Source: Protula sp. h YS-2021
Lineage: Eukaryota > Annelida > Polychaeta > Sabellida > Serpulidae
Direction of reading: 5' to 3'
Length of the DNA stretch: 64,000 bases
NCBI GenBank assembly: GCA_949752745.1
Contig: OX457031.1
Coordinates: 8,283,328 to 8,347,327 of the forward strand
How positions within the stretch are numbered: the first letter of the stretch is position 1; every line of letters begins with the position of its first letter. The notes below the pieces were generated by a model. The model searched no databases. It worked only from the letters and a program-made list of their open reading frames with translations, and was not told the origin of the DNA. A program made the position numbers and the translations under genes. Positions 35,476 through 45,410 of the stretch are shown here, one piece after another.

Positions 35476-37932
35476 CAGGTGTTGGCTGCCGATCAATCTC
35501 ACGATGCTCAAGATCATCCGGATCGCTGTCAGGGATGGCATCCACGTTTGCTAGATCTTGCAGTTCGCAGTCTTCTGGGATTTCTTCTAAAGGTTTTCCG
35601 GCAAAGTCGCTCTGAGGCTTTCCGCTGTTCAGTGCAATCAAGATCTGCGCAACTTACCATTTTTCGAGTAAACTTTCTGGTAGGCGGTAGAAAGACCTAT
35701 GCACCCTTATGTCATGACCCATGAAATTGGCTAACATATCTTGATCACCTTCTCCAATTTGCAGCATCTGGGACATAGTTCCTAAGTGTTTCCGAAGTTT
35801 TGTCGATGTAAACGCGTCTAGATTTGAAACTTTCGCTTCTTCGGCTAATAATCTGAGCATGATATGACCACCGTATGGAGTAGAGCAGCTGCCAGGGCGG
35901 GCGAATAAGAAATCATTGCCCCCATCGTCAACAAATTCTTCACGCAGCTTCAACAAATGCATCACGTGGTGTACGACATCTTCTGTTAAGAGTACCGCTA
36001 TGCGTCGTCCGCGTTTGCCCATAAATTCAACCCTTTTGTAAAGTTTGGCCAACTCCACCTCAAATTTGTCTAGCCCTTCAAGAATCTCTTCATCTGGGAC
36101 CTGGCTATTTGCAATACCACTCCGGAAAATAGTTACCGTCATTCGCTGGACTTCGCCGCTCCTCTTCCGATTGAAAAGTATTATTTTCCCCATTAAAAAT
36201 TTAACTAGATCGACGTACGTTTTCCTCCCCGTCTTCCCTTCTAAATTCTTTAACCCCTCATCAATGTAGTCGTGAACTTTAGCGATGTCTTTAAAAAGCG
36301 GAAGCACTCTTTCTTTGTTGAATTTTCGGATATTTAATGTGTGTTTTGCTTTCTTTGAAAGTAGACAGAATTCTTTGGAATGCAGTCGCAGAAAATTGTG
36401 TGTTTTCACTTCTGTTTCGATGTCAGCAGTCTTTACAGACCAGTTGATAAGTATGTCAGCCACTTGAACCAACAGACTGCCAAGCTTCATCACACTGGAT
36501 GGCGTCTCAAGATTGCCGCTTTCGTCGGATGTACTGAGCTGCACACAGTCCATAAGAAAATCAAAATTGACAGGGTCGAGTAAATCTTTGTATTCTTTGA
36601 TATCGCTGTTGTTTTCCTTCCCTAGTTTTAATACCTTCGCCAACAGACGGAGCCTAGTTGATATCATGTGATCGAGTTCCAAGTGACTGTATTTCCTAAT
36701 TTCATATTCCAAATATTTCAGCAAAAGGGTGTCACTCTTTATGATTGTTAAGATTTCGTCATCTTTCATTTTGGCAATGAAGTTTCTGACAGCCTCACTT
36801 TCCGATTTGAGCAGCAGCATCATTCCTCGTCCAGATTTTATTGCTGTTCGTCTTTTTGAGTGCGCATCTTCTTCCCTTGCCCCGCGTTTTACCGGGCATT
36901 CACGCCAGTGTTTCCACAAGTATTCCTTTGTATACATGGCAAGGCAATACTTGCAAGGTAAAAGTTCTTTCTTCGCACCTTCCTTGCGCATCCTCACTTT
37001 TGTCTTGTATCTGGCTATAAAGGATGACTTCCCCGATTTGGCTAATTCTTTGTTGTGCATAAAATCTCCTTTGTTGACAAGAAGCCTCCACATTCGCTTG
37101 CGCTCCTTTCTTCCCTCTGCTGACGATTTACTGATGGCACAAATGTAGATAAGTTCTTTCTCGCGGGCATGCTGTGTTTCCATGTGCCTTGGTACCTTTG
37201 GGTAAAGTTTTCGGCAAAAAATGCAGCAGTGCAGTTTTGATTTTGGAGCTTGTGTTGCAGTGTCTTCTTTTCGACTGTTATCGCTGCGTCTTTGTTCAGT
37301 AGAATCAGGTGTTTCACGAGAATTTAAATCGTCCGTAATTCGCCCGTACCCTGCCGAAACACTGCTCTCTGTCGGATTATCTTGCTTTTTCCCGCTTGGC
37401 TTGTCTTGAGTTTCATCTTCCTCGGATGAAAAATAAAAGCGCCTTACTTTTCTCTTTCGTGGTCTTATAACATCGCTGTTGTCGTCATCTTCATCATGCT
37501 TTCTTTTCTGTGCTCCTTCGCTACTTTTTGTCGTCGTGTTTCCTGATTCAGGCAAACTTGGTACCTCATCTTCGAACTGGAGTCGCCGTCTTTTCTTGCT
37601 TCTTTTTTTAACACGGCCTTTTCTAACCAACTTGGAAAATTTTGGAGAGTGACGTTGCGGTGGTAATGTAATATCACTTGCAGAGGATGAAAACGGTGAT
37701 TTTGGGTTTCTGCTGATGTGCTTTTTTTTCTTACTTTCTATTGCCGTTTCATCTTCTTTCATTTTTGCATATATTTTTTCCAACTCTAAATGTATTGAGA
37801 CATCTACAGGATCTTGTACAGAATCGGACGCATATCCCAAAACCTGAGGTTCAAGAGGAAGAACACCAGCTACATTGGCAGGAGAGATAGGCCTAATAAC
37901 TCCTATTATATTTTCCTTCACAGACTCGGCTT
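35476..37932 (-). CDS. Gene A large exon: zinc fingers plus tyrosine-recombinase-like domain, with a premature TAA
   Basis: 2457 bp, phase 1 to phase 1, acceptor TATGTTGTAG, donor GTAAGA. Residues are numbered from the in-frame ATG at 37945, which lies just in the intron. A basic Ser-rich segment with clustered Lys/Arg comes first. Two zinc-finger-like motifs follow: CCIFC...RHMETQH, then CKYC...KHWREC. The C-terminal third reads as a tyrosine recombinase: R595 (NRKRSGEV), K644, R718 (TKLRKHLGT), H744 (MGHDIRVH) and Y753 (FYRLP). The usual first His of HxxR is replaced by Thr or Ser. A TAA at 35654-35656 right after LLEKW truncates this copy; copy B has Cys-Lys there. The remaining 180 bp are coding-like. 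Likely a Crypton-derived host gene, inferred from motifs. Confidence 0.85.
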
Positions 37933-38651
37933 CTACAACATACACAAAAGATATCCACCCTTAAACTAAGTTCGCTTGGAGTACTGGATCGAAAGGGTAA
38001 TTTTACTACTGCAGGTTTGTGTAGTGCAGTGTTTTCCTGTTTACAAAAGGAAAGCAGCGAACAATAAATGTGTGTAGTATTTTATTATGTCAAGCTTCAT
38101 GGGCAACCTAACATTACTTAACTCTTATTCCCCTTTAACACACTATATCACAGTACATGAACATTCTTTTCTCCTTGAGATTTAAACCTTGCAGGCACAT
38201 TCTGCCAATAGAGCCAGCGAATGGTCGCATAACGTGTGCATCAATTCCTTGCAAAGGACATAGGCATAGGAGACGCAGAGCCCTCAGCCAATAGCAGTGA
38301 CATTACTGTGGGCGAGTTACTTTTGTGAGATATCGCCCGGACAACAAAAAGTTTAAGGTGGGACGGACGGAGAAGCGACAAATTGAACGCTCCGTTGCAC
38401 ATCTGTACTACATATACTTTCTTCCTATAACGTTTTGTGAAGCTACGATATCGCAGGGAAAAAAGTTTACGGACAGACGGACGAACAGACCCATAGCAAT
38501 AGCCTTCTGCCAATATTGGCTGAGGGCTAAAAACCTAGGCTACTCCCCACTATCATCCCACCCCCAACCCCACCCCCCAAACACCACCCCACCACCGCCT
38601 TCATTCACCCAACAACCTTGAAAACATATATGAAAAATAGAAATTACTCAC
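37933..38651 (-). other. Gene A intron with a C-rich tract and a MITE
   Basis: No coding signal. It contains the TIR-bounded element at 38279-38528 and a cytosine-rich stretch near 38555-38605. Copy B has the same intron at 60668-61386. Confidence 0.7.
38279..38528. mobile_element. MITE with 15-bp terminal inverted repeats
   Basis: AGCCCTCAGCCAATA at 38279-38293 is matched in inverted orientation at 38514-38528. The interior contains GGACGGACGGAG and ACGGACAGACGGACG blocks. A copy lies at about 61014-61263. Related 3' fragments ending TATTGGCTGAGGGCT appear in the long introns of the small-exon array (about 40680, 41695, 63417). Confidence 0.75.
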
Positions 38652-39523
38652 GGTATAAATTGTCTGTGTCTGCAGGAACTTCAGACGTCGACGACGCGAT
38701 CTCATGCGGCACAATAGCGTGTGAGAATGTAAGAGCTCGAGGTCTCATTTTCCTGCAAAGCGATGCGACATTAACCAGGAAACTAGGATTTTCTTCACAA
38801 CCCCGTGTGATTGCCATCGATACATTTGGTTCAGCTTCCTGTTTAACATTAACTTCAGGAAGTGTGGAAGAAATTTGTCGAATCCAATAAACTGCACGTC
38901 GCTATCGGAAGAATCATCGTGTTTTATAGGTTTGCTAGCCAAAGGTCCACTTGTTTCAAATTTAGGTTCTGTGTCAGGTACTGGAACAATTGTAATTGCT
39001 TTGCTTTGCTGTTCAAGCACACTGGCAAGAGAGGACCTGGTATCGTCAATATTTGTCGTTGCAGCCTCGAAAACTTCTTTCTTTATTTTGCCTGTTCGCA
39101 TGTCATTATCAAAACTCTCGTATCCTGTTATTTGTACGTCGCTGGAACTGCCTCCTGATTCTCCCCCTGGTATTAATGACATGTGACGTTTCCCTGGATC
39201 CACTGGTATCAATTCGCATGAAGCGGTTACTTCAGTGCTGGCACATAAATTTTCAACATCACAAATATCTGGAACGCCTAACTCTTTAATTAAGTTCTTC
39301 ACCTGACCTAAAACTTCCATTGCTTCCGTCAATTTCTTAGGTGTTTTGGTCTCCAGTGCATCATTTTGATGCGAGAAATTCCTGTCAAGAGTTGATTTAT
39401 AAGGGGAATCCAATACGAGGAAATCTAATTTGGAGAGGCTGATATCTTCATTTTCATGCGCAGTCGGCAGGAAATGAATATCAGCAGCAATGCCTTGTTT
39501 AGCTTCCTCGTAATGCTCAGGAC
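38652..39523 (-). CDS. Gene A exon with SIM-like motifs and an internal frame conflict
   Basis: 872 bp, acceptor TTCTGTTCAG, donor GTGAGT. Entered in phase 1 the exon encodes an acidic region holding two related motifs, SSSDVQITGYESF and SDSDVQFIGFDKF, resembling SUMO-interaction motifs. This frame meets TGA at 38745-38747. The next exon needs phase 1, which only the -1 frame supplies. That frame, open after 38905, encodes LPEVNVKQEAEPNVSM (a VKQE sumoylation-like site) and continues to the donor. A G-TTA-AAC heptamer in the entry frame lies at 38841-38847. Removing 38839-39302 (CAG/GTGAAG donor, AACAG acceptor, 464 nt) would also restore phase. Copy B has the same arrangement. Confidence 0.75.
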
Positions 39524-39783
39524 CTGAACAGAATAAACAGATAATGCTTTGTACTTTGATTTTTTCAACAATTTTTCTTTAAACAAAAAACGGTTTTCTC
39601 AGGCACTTTCCATGATTAATGTTCAACTTTTTGTCGAAACATCTATGCGTGTCCTCCTTCGTTTTAAACTCCAGACTATGGTCTATATCTTTCAAGAATA
39701 AAACGCTAGCCGTGTCGCGTGTAAATTCATCCATCCTGTGAACATGGGATCTTTGAAACACCGAATAACAAATTCAATCTTAC

Positions 39784-39900
39784 CAGTAGATACACGCGGC
39801 TCAGCAGGCGGATTTGTTGTCTCACCATGACCAATCACTGACGGCCCCACCTCCTGGGCTGATGGTTTGGTAGGTCTAGAAGGCACATTTTCTTCACTCC
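39784..39900 (-). CDS. Gene A repeat exon 5 (39 codons)
   Basis: 117 bp, acceptor ATGCATTCAG, donor GTAAGA, phase 1 to phase 1. Encodes a Pro/Ser/Thr-rich unit including SEENVPSRPTKPSAQEVGP and GETTNPPAEP. It is the last of the tandem exons before the SIM-motif exon and was probably generated by tandem exon duplication. Confidence 0.78.
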
Positions 39901-40182
39901 CTGAATGCATAATAGTTAACTCTAATTGCTTTTGAAATAGTTCTTCGCAAAGTGTTCCTTCTGTCTGGCTCCACTTTCGAAAAAAAAACTTGAGTAGGGA
40001 AACCCTTGAATGGCCAGCAAACTCACAACAAAAGTGTGCAGAGGATCTGTGTGTCCCATGTTCACATTTTATGAAACTAACTGTCGAGAAACGAATGTGT
40101 CGTTTCGTGTGTGTGTTGCGTTAATTCATTCATCCTGTGAACATGGGATCTTTGAAACACCGAATAACAAATTCAATCTTAC

Positions 40183-40299
40183 CAGTAGATACATGCAGCT
40201 CAGCAGGCGGATTTGTTGTCTCACCATGACCAATCACTGACGGCCCCACCTCCTGGGCTGATGGTTTGGTAGGTCTAGAAGGCACATTTTCTTCACTCC
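40183..40299 (-). CDS. Gene A repeat exon 4 (39 codons)
   Basis: 117 bp, same splice signals and phase. It lies 399 bp from the previous unit. Encodes the same proline-rich peptide with a change to AELHVS near its end. Confidence 0.75.
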
Positions 40300-40792
40300 C
40301 TGAATGCATAATAGCTAACTTTAAGTGCTTTTGAAATAGTTCTCCGCAAAGTGTTCCTTCTGTCTGGCTCCACTTTCGGAAAAAACTTTAGTAGGGAAAC
40401 TAATATCCCAAAGACAGTTGTACTACCATGACTGTCGCTTAGAATTAAACTCTTGAACCCTTGAATGACCAGCAAACTCACAACAACAAAAGTGCGCAGG
40501 GGATTTATGTGTCCTATGTTCACATTTTATAACAAGAGACAAACTGAACCCTCCCCCCTGCATATCTACACGATATGTACTTTCTTCCTGTAAGGTTTTG
40601 TGAAGCTCCGATAAAAAGTTTTGAGATGTCGTCCAAACAAAAAAAAGTTTACGGACAGACGATAATATTGGCTGAGGGCTAAAAATAACTGTTGACAAAA
40701 ACGAATGTATCGTTCCGTGTGTGTGTCGTTTCAGTGCATTCATCCTGTGAACATGGGATCTTTCACACACCGAATAACAATTTCAATCTTAC

Positions 40793-40909
40793 CAGTAGAT
40801 ACGCGAGGCTCAGCAGGCGGATTTGTTGTCTCACCATGACCAATCACTGACGGCCCCACCTCCTGGGCTGATGGTTTGGTAGGTCTAGAGGGCACATTTT
40901 CTTCACTCT
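40793..40909 (-). CDS. Gene A repeat exon 3 (39 codons)
   Basis: 117 bp, phase 1 to phase 1. It starts after ATGCATTCAG and begins with a Glu-rich SEENVPSRPTKP. It lies 610 bp from the next unit; the longer intron contains a MITE fragment. Confidence 0.75.
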
Positions 40910-41191
40910 CTGAATGCATAATAGTTAACTTTAAGTGCTTTTGAAATAGTTCTCCGCAAAGTGTTCCTTCTGTCTGGCTCCACTTTCGAAAAAAAAACTT
41001 GAGTAGGGAAACCCTTGAATGGCCAGCAAACTCACAACAAAAGTGCGCAGAGGATCTGTGTGTCCCATGTTCACATTTTATGAAAATAACTGTCGAGAAA
41101 CGAATGTGTCGTTTCGTGTGTGTGTTACGTTAATTCATTCATCCTGTGAACATGGGATCTTTGAAACACCGAATAACAAATTCAATCTTAC

Positions 41192-41309
41192 CAGTAGATA
41201 CACGCGGCTCAGCAGGCGAATTTGTTGTCTCACCATGACCAATCACTGACGGCCCCACCTCCTGGGCTGATGGTTTGGTAGGTCTAGAAGGCACATTTTC
41301 CTTCACTCC
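41192..41309 (-). pseudogene. Gene A repeat exon 2, 118 bp with a 1-bp insertion
   Basis: Splice signals are intact but an extra base near 41301 (TTTTCCTTC instead of TTTTCTTC on the plus strand) makes the unit 118 bp and shifts its frame after SEG. If included it would break the protein, so it is either skipped, a dead exon, or a sequence error. Confidence 0.65.
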
Positions 41310-41804
41310 CTGAATGCATAATAGTTAACTTTAAGTGCTTTTGAAATAGTTCTCCGCAAAGTGTTCCTTCTGTCTGGCTCCACTTTCGAAAAAAAAACTT
41401 GAGTAGGGAAACTAATATCCCAAAGACAGTTGTACTACAATGACTGTCGCTTAGAATTAAACTCTTGAACCCTTGAATGACCAGCAAACTCACAACAACA
41501 AAAGTGCGCAGAGGATTTATGTGTCCTATGTTCACATTTTATAACAAGAGACAAATTGAACCCCCTCCCTGCATATCTACACGATATGTACTTTCTTTCT
41601 GTAAGGTTTTGTGAAGCTCTGATAAAAACTTTTGCGATGTCGTCCAAACAAAAAAAAAGTTTACGGACAGACGATAATATTGGCTGAGGGCTAAAAATAA
41701 CTGTTGACAAAAACGAATGTATCGTTCCGTGTGTGTGTCGTTTCAGTGCATTCATCCTGTGAACATGGGATCTTTCACACACCGAATAACAATTTCAATC
41801 TTAC

Positions 41805-41921
41805 CAGTAGATACGCGAGGCTCAGCAGGCGGATTTGTTGTCTCACCATGACCAATCACTGACGGCCCCACCTCCTGGGCTGATGGTTCGGTAGGTCTAG
41901 AAGGCACATTTTCTTCACTCC
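41805..41921 (-). CDS. Gene A repeat exon 1 (39 codons)
   Basis: 117 bp with the standard signals, phase 1 to phase 1. It differs from its neighbours by few substitutions (SRPTEPSAQ). Confidence 0.75.
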
Positions 41922-42257
41922 CTGAATGCATAATAGTTAAATTTAAATGCTTTTGAAATAGTTCTCCGCAAAGTGATCCTTCTGTCTGGCTCCTCTTTCG
42001 AAAAAAAACATGAGTAGGGAAACTAATGACCCAAAGACAGTTGTACTTCAATGATTGTCGTTTAGAATTAAATTCGACCCTTGAATGGCCAGCAAACTCA
42101 CAACAAAAGTGTGCAGAGGATCTGTGTGTCCTATGTTCACATTTTATGAAAATAACTGTCGAGAAACGAATGTATCGTTTCGTGTGTGTGTTGCGTCAAT
42201 TCATCCATCCTGTGAACAAGGGATCTTCCAAACACCGAATAAGAAATTTAATCTTAC

Positions 42258-42373
42258 CAGTAGATGCACGCGGCTCAGCAGGCGGGTTTGTTGTCTCACC
42301 ATGACCAATCGCTGACGGCCCCACGTCCTGGGCTGATGGTTTGGTAGGTCTAGATGGCGCATCTTCTTCAGTG
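42258..42373 (-). CDS. Gene A founding or variant repeat exon
   Basis: Shares the repeat peptide (PSRPTKPSAQDVGPSAIGHG) and its donor (CTACTG/GTAAGA) but has a different 5' end. Two acceptors are possible: TTATAG before 42380 (phase 1) or AATCGAG before 42373 (phase 2). Only the second fits the phase left by the upstream exon at 42750, giving 116 bp entered in phase 2 and left in phase 1. The choice is inferred. Confidence 0.55.
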
Positions 42374-42749
42374 CTCGATTCTATAACAACATGAACTGAC
42401 TATGAACTGGAAAATCCTACAATCCAAAGCAACCAACATTGAAAGTGCCTCTTGTGAAGACTGCTATACACTATGCATAAAACTGAGACCTGTCCAGTAT
42501 GATACTATGTCATTCAATACCAAGAACAAGTAAATAAATAAATAAATAAATAAACTTAGAAGTAATATTATTACGAAATTGAGTTGATCCGTTGCGAAAG
42601 TGGCCAACTGTCAACAACATCAAAACAACAAGTCAAATAAACGCTCCACTGTTTATTATCAAAATTTCGCCATCAAAATTTTTTTCTGGTGGCGAAATGT
42701 CAAAACTGGTCACCGCTAATATCGAACCCTGAATAACAGAAGTTCTAAC

Positions 42750-42845
42750 CGAGAATCAAATGCGACTGGTCCCGTAACTTCAATAATTTCGTCGCTTCTT
42801 TCCATGAGTTGGTGTATTCCTTGCTCGGCCTTTTGCAAACCTTGC
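42750..42845 (-). CDS. Gene A putative SIM-like exon
   Basis: 96 bp between an acceptor TTTTTTCAAG and a donor GTTAGA. Entered in phase 2 it is open and encodes QGLQKAEQGIHQLMERSDE followed by IIEVTGPVAF. The IIEV core next to Ser/Asp fits a SUMO-interaction motif and resembles the motifs of the long exon. It links the PWWP exon (ends phase 2) to the repeat exon at 42373. The donor is weak, so confidence is moderate. Confidence 0.4.
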
Positions 42846-43788
42846 CTTGAAAAAAATTAGCCGAAACATCGATACTTTGACCAAAAACATGTTTCTCTTT
42901 TTAATCACCAGTCTCTATTTACAGGTACATCTTAAAGGCAATAAACCACTTCAACTGCAAATTCGTAAAAGCATAGGCATCTTGTAAACATTTAATGCTA
43001 ACCAAACGTAAAAATTTTTAACACAAAGGATGGTAAGATCAGATTGGTATTGAATAATACAAGTCTGTTTCTCTAAAATAAAAGCATGCAATACATGCAA
43101 ATGAACTAAGTTATACAGCTAACACGAATTCTGTGATACAGGGGAGGAGCCCACAAGGCGTCCTTTGTTCACATTCTCTCTGAAGTCGAACTTCACACAA
43201 GGGTGTGTATCTTTCGGAAAACTGTTTCGTGTGTGACCCGAATTTATCAATCATGCGAACATGTACACTTTGAAACACTAAAACGTTATGTCTCTTAGAG
43301 CGCGGGGGGACCTTAACAAACGGCAAGCGGTTTCTTACATGCAATCAACGTTAGCAGCTTCATATCCCTCACGCTCAATACCACCCCCCCTCCAAAGGTT
43401 CTTACGGGCCCGTACATTTAAATCAATCTGAATGTAAAAGTGCTTGGCAAAACGTCCCAGGCATGCATGCAATCAAAGCACATGCCAAAACGCCTTCTAT
43501 AATCTCCTCATCGTGCATCTGAGATATTTAACTTGGGGACACACATTGCAGTAAAACCAAGCTGTGTTATTTTGTAAACTATGCATTAGGGGTTAGGGGA
43601 ACTTAATAAAATCATACAATCAACAAGATCGTTCAAGGACTGAAAATATGCTAACAATTGAACATCGACATGGGCAAAGTTTCTATGGATATATGGCACC
43701 CAAACAATATATTTTTTCCTGAAGTTTAGACACACACGGAAAGATAAGGTTAGATCGTCATTTTACAGTTGGGTACTTGGGCTTTTGT

Positions 43789-43926
43789 TGTATTTAAGTC
43801 TTATGTTTCCAGCTTTGGCAAACTGATAAACCCTGCTGACGAAAGAAAAAAAATTACTCATTCTTAACTAAAAAGTACCGATGTCTGGGTTAACTGGAAA
43901 TGGCTTCAGTTTTTTGCTGTCCGTTA
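43789..43926. repeat. Dispersed duplicate, copy 1
   Basis: Contains CCCTGCTGACGAA, AAAAAGTACCGATGTCTG and TGGCTTCAGTTTTTTGCTGT. All recur in order at 44686-44808, on the other side of the PWWP exon. Confidence 0.75.
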
Positions 43927-44210
43927 CCGTGTCCCATCTGACAATGAAGTAATTGAAATGACACATCACTTCAAATCGAGAACAAGATTATCAACCCTAA
44001 AGTTGCACTACCAGACACTTGACTCCGCTGACACGAAAGCTATTTTTAAATGACCGTTCGCTTTCATTTCACCTCATACATAATGTTAAATATAAGACTT
44101 GTAACTTCGTAAACCTTTCCTTCCTACTGTTGAAAGTTTAGACAAATATATATACAACAACATTGATAAGATTTGCGGTATCTAATAATCATCAAAACGC
44201 ATTTACTTAC

Positions 44211-44407
44211 TCGTATTTCGTCCCGAGGAACTTCACTTTCAGGAAGGATTTCGCACAAAACTCTACTTTTGCCGGCCACCATGATCTGCCCCAATAGTAG
44301 AGAACGATGTCACCTCTCTTGTAAACGGACAACGGAACGAACTGAACCTCCGGCACTTTCGGCTTCCAGTTTTTCTTCCGAGGCATCTGAAAATTTACAG
44401 CCACCAT
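44211..44407 (-). CDS. Gene A first coding exon: PWWP domain
   Basis: An ATG at 44407 has a good Kozak context (AACCATGG); a second in-frame Met at 44386 follows a TTTTCAG that could alternatively be an acceptor. The exon encodes KRGDIVLYYWGRSWWPAKVE then FLKVKFLGTKYE. This matches the N-terminal beta-barrel of PWWP domains (SWWP at the name-giving motif, GD at the start), which bind methylated histone H3 tails and DNA. It ends at a strong donor, GTAAGT, in phase 2. The domain is short here, and its helical end may be in the next exon. Confidence 0.7.
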
Positions 44408-44685
44408 GGTTAATTCCTTTAGTAAGTCTTACTTACATGGGAACAAAACTCGGAATTATCACACTCTCTTTCATACGAACAAATAAATCATGGATAATGA
44501 AACAAAAAAAAATATGTGCGTAAAAAATTAGGCCTTTAGGAGAATCTGGAGAGAAACAGCAAGTCAGTAATTTTCACACCGGCACAACGTGCAAACACAG
44601 GCAAGTTTTAACAAAAAGTTTGTTAATTACGCCTCGAATGCAAGGGACGAACGCAAATGAAACAAAGAGGCATTTCGACCCAGGT

Positions 44686-44808
44686 ATTTAAGTATTATGT
44701 TTGCAACTTTGACAAACGGATAGACCCTGCTGACGAAGATAAAAATTACTCATAAAAAGTACCGATGTCTGCGTTGACGGCTAATGGCTTCAGTTTTTTG
44801 CTGTCCGT
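44686..44808. repeat. Dispersed duplicate, copy 2
   Basis: Direct repeat of 43789-43926 with substitutions and a small deletion. The pair brackets the first coding exon of gene A. Confidence 0.75.
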
Positions 44809-45114
44809 ATTTCAGCCTAAGTACTGAAAGATTCAGTTAACCTATTGATGACACTTTACCGCAAACTTCCTGCAGAGAGCACCCCTCTTTTGGGGAAATT
44901 CAGGACAGATCCCAGCTTAATAATAAATAAGTATTCCAGTAAAAGTAAGTTCCTCGCAGGCGTGCAATCACAGGATTTCAATCAACAATTGAGTAGCTTG
45001 GACAGTTACGGCTACATGGCGAAAATCTCAAAATAATCCCTCGTTGCACAGATCCACTATATAATGTTTCTGAGGACATGAGGACAATTGATTCGGTTCA
45101 GTAGTTGCAAAAAA

Positions 45115-45180
45115 GTGTCGACGGTGGACAGACGGACCCGAATTCTAGAGTCCCCCGCTTCGCGCTGGCGAGGGACTAAT
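45115..45180. repeat. Terminal fragment of an interspersed DNA element (GACGGAC / GTCCC hairpin)
   Basis: Contains GGACAGACGGACCCGAATTC followed by a hairpin, GTCCCCCGC...GCGAGGGAC. A related end in opposite orientation occurs at 54179-54240, where it abuts satellite array B. Confidence 0.55.
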
Positions 45181-45199
45181 AAGCCAATTCACTTTGACT

Positions 45200-45410
45200 T
45201 TTTCCGAAAATTTTTTGCGTTTCGACTGAATTCAGTTGGGATAAAGATATAAAGAAATGATAGAAAAAAAACCGGCTAAAATCACCAAAATTCCATTTTG
45301 CCAGTAACATATTTCCACGTTGGTTATTAAAGAGACTGAATAATATGTAAAATAGGTTTTAAAAGATCATATGATGGCTTTATAAATTTAAAAGTGTGCA
45401 TGTTGAAAGA
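45200..45410 (+). repeat. Interspersed repeat, forward copy
   Basis: The segment with GACTGAATTCAGTTGGGATA and AGATCATATGATGGCTTT reappears in inverted orientation at about 51775-51985, with a third partial copy near 52700-52765. No coding. Confidence 0.7.

Larger units (their letters stand above)
42381..44210. other. Introns of gene A 5' part; one exon called, otherwise nothing recognised
   Basis: Apart from the small exon at 42750-42845, only AT-rich DNA and a TAAA microsatellite near 42533-42556 are seen. A segment at 43789-43926 is duplicated upstream of the gene at 44686-44808. Confidence 0.5.

Noticed and set aside
35243..35641. Independent gene downstream of the recombinase exon in copy A
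   Set aside because: Its first part is the continuation of the large exon after the premature TAA, and the rest reads through the donor at 35475 into the intron.
36045..37409. Plus-strand frames of 60-139 codons inside the large exon region (and 58762-60402 in copy B)
   Set aside because: They are antisense shadows of the minus-strand zinc-finger/recombinase exon.
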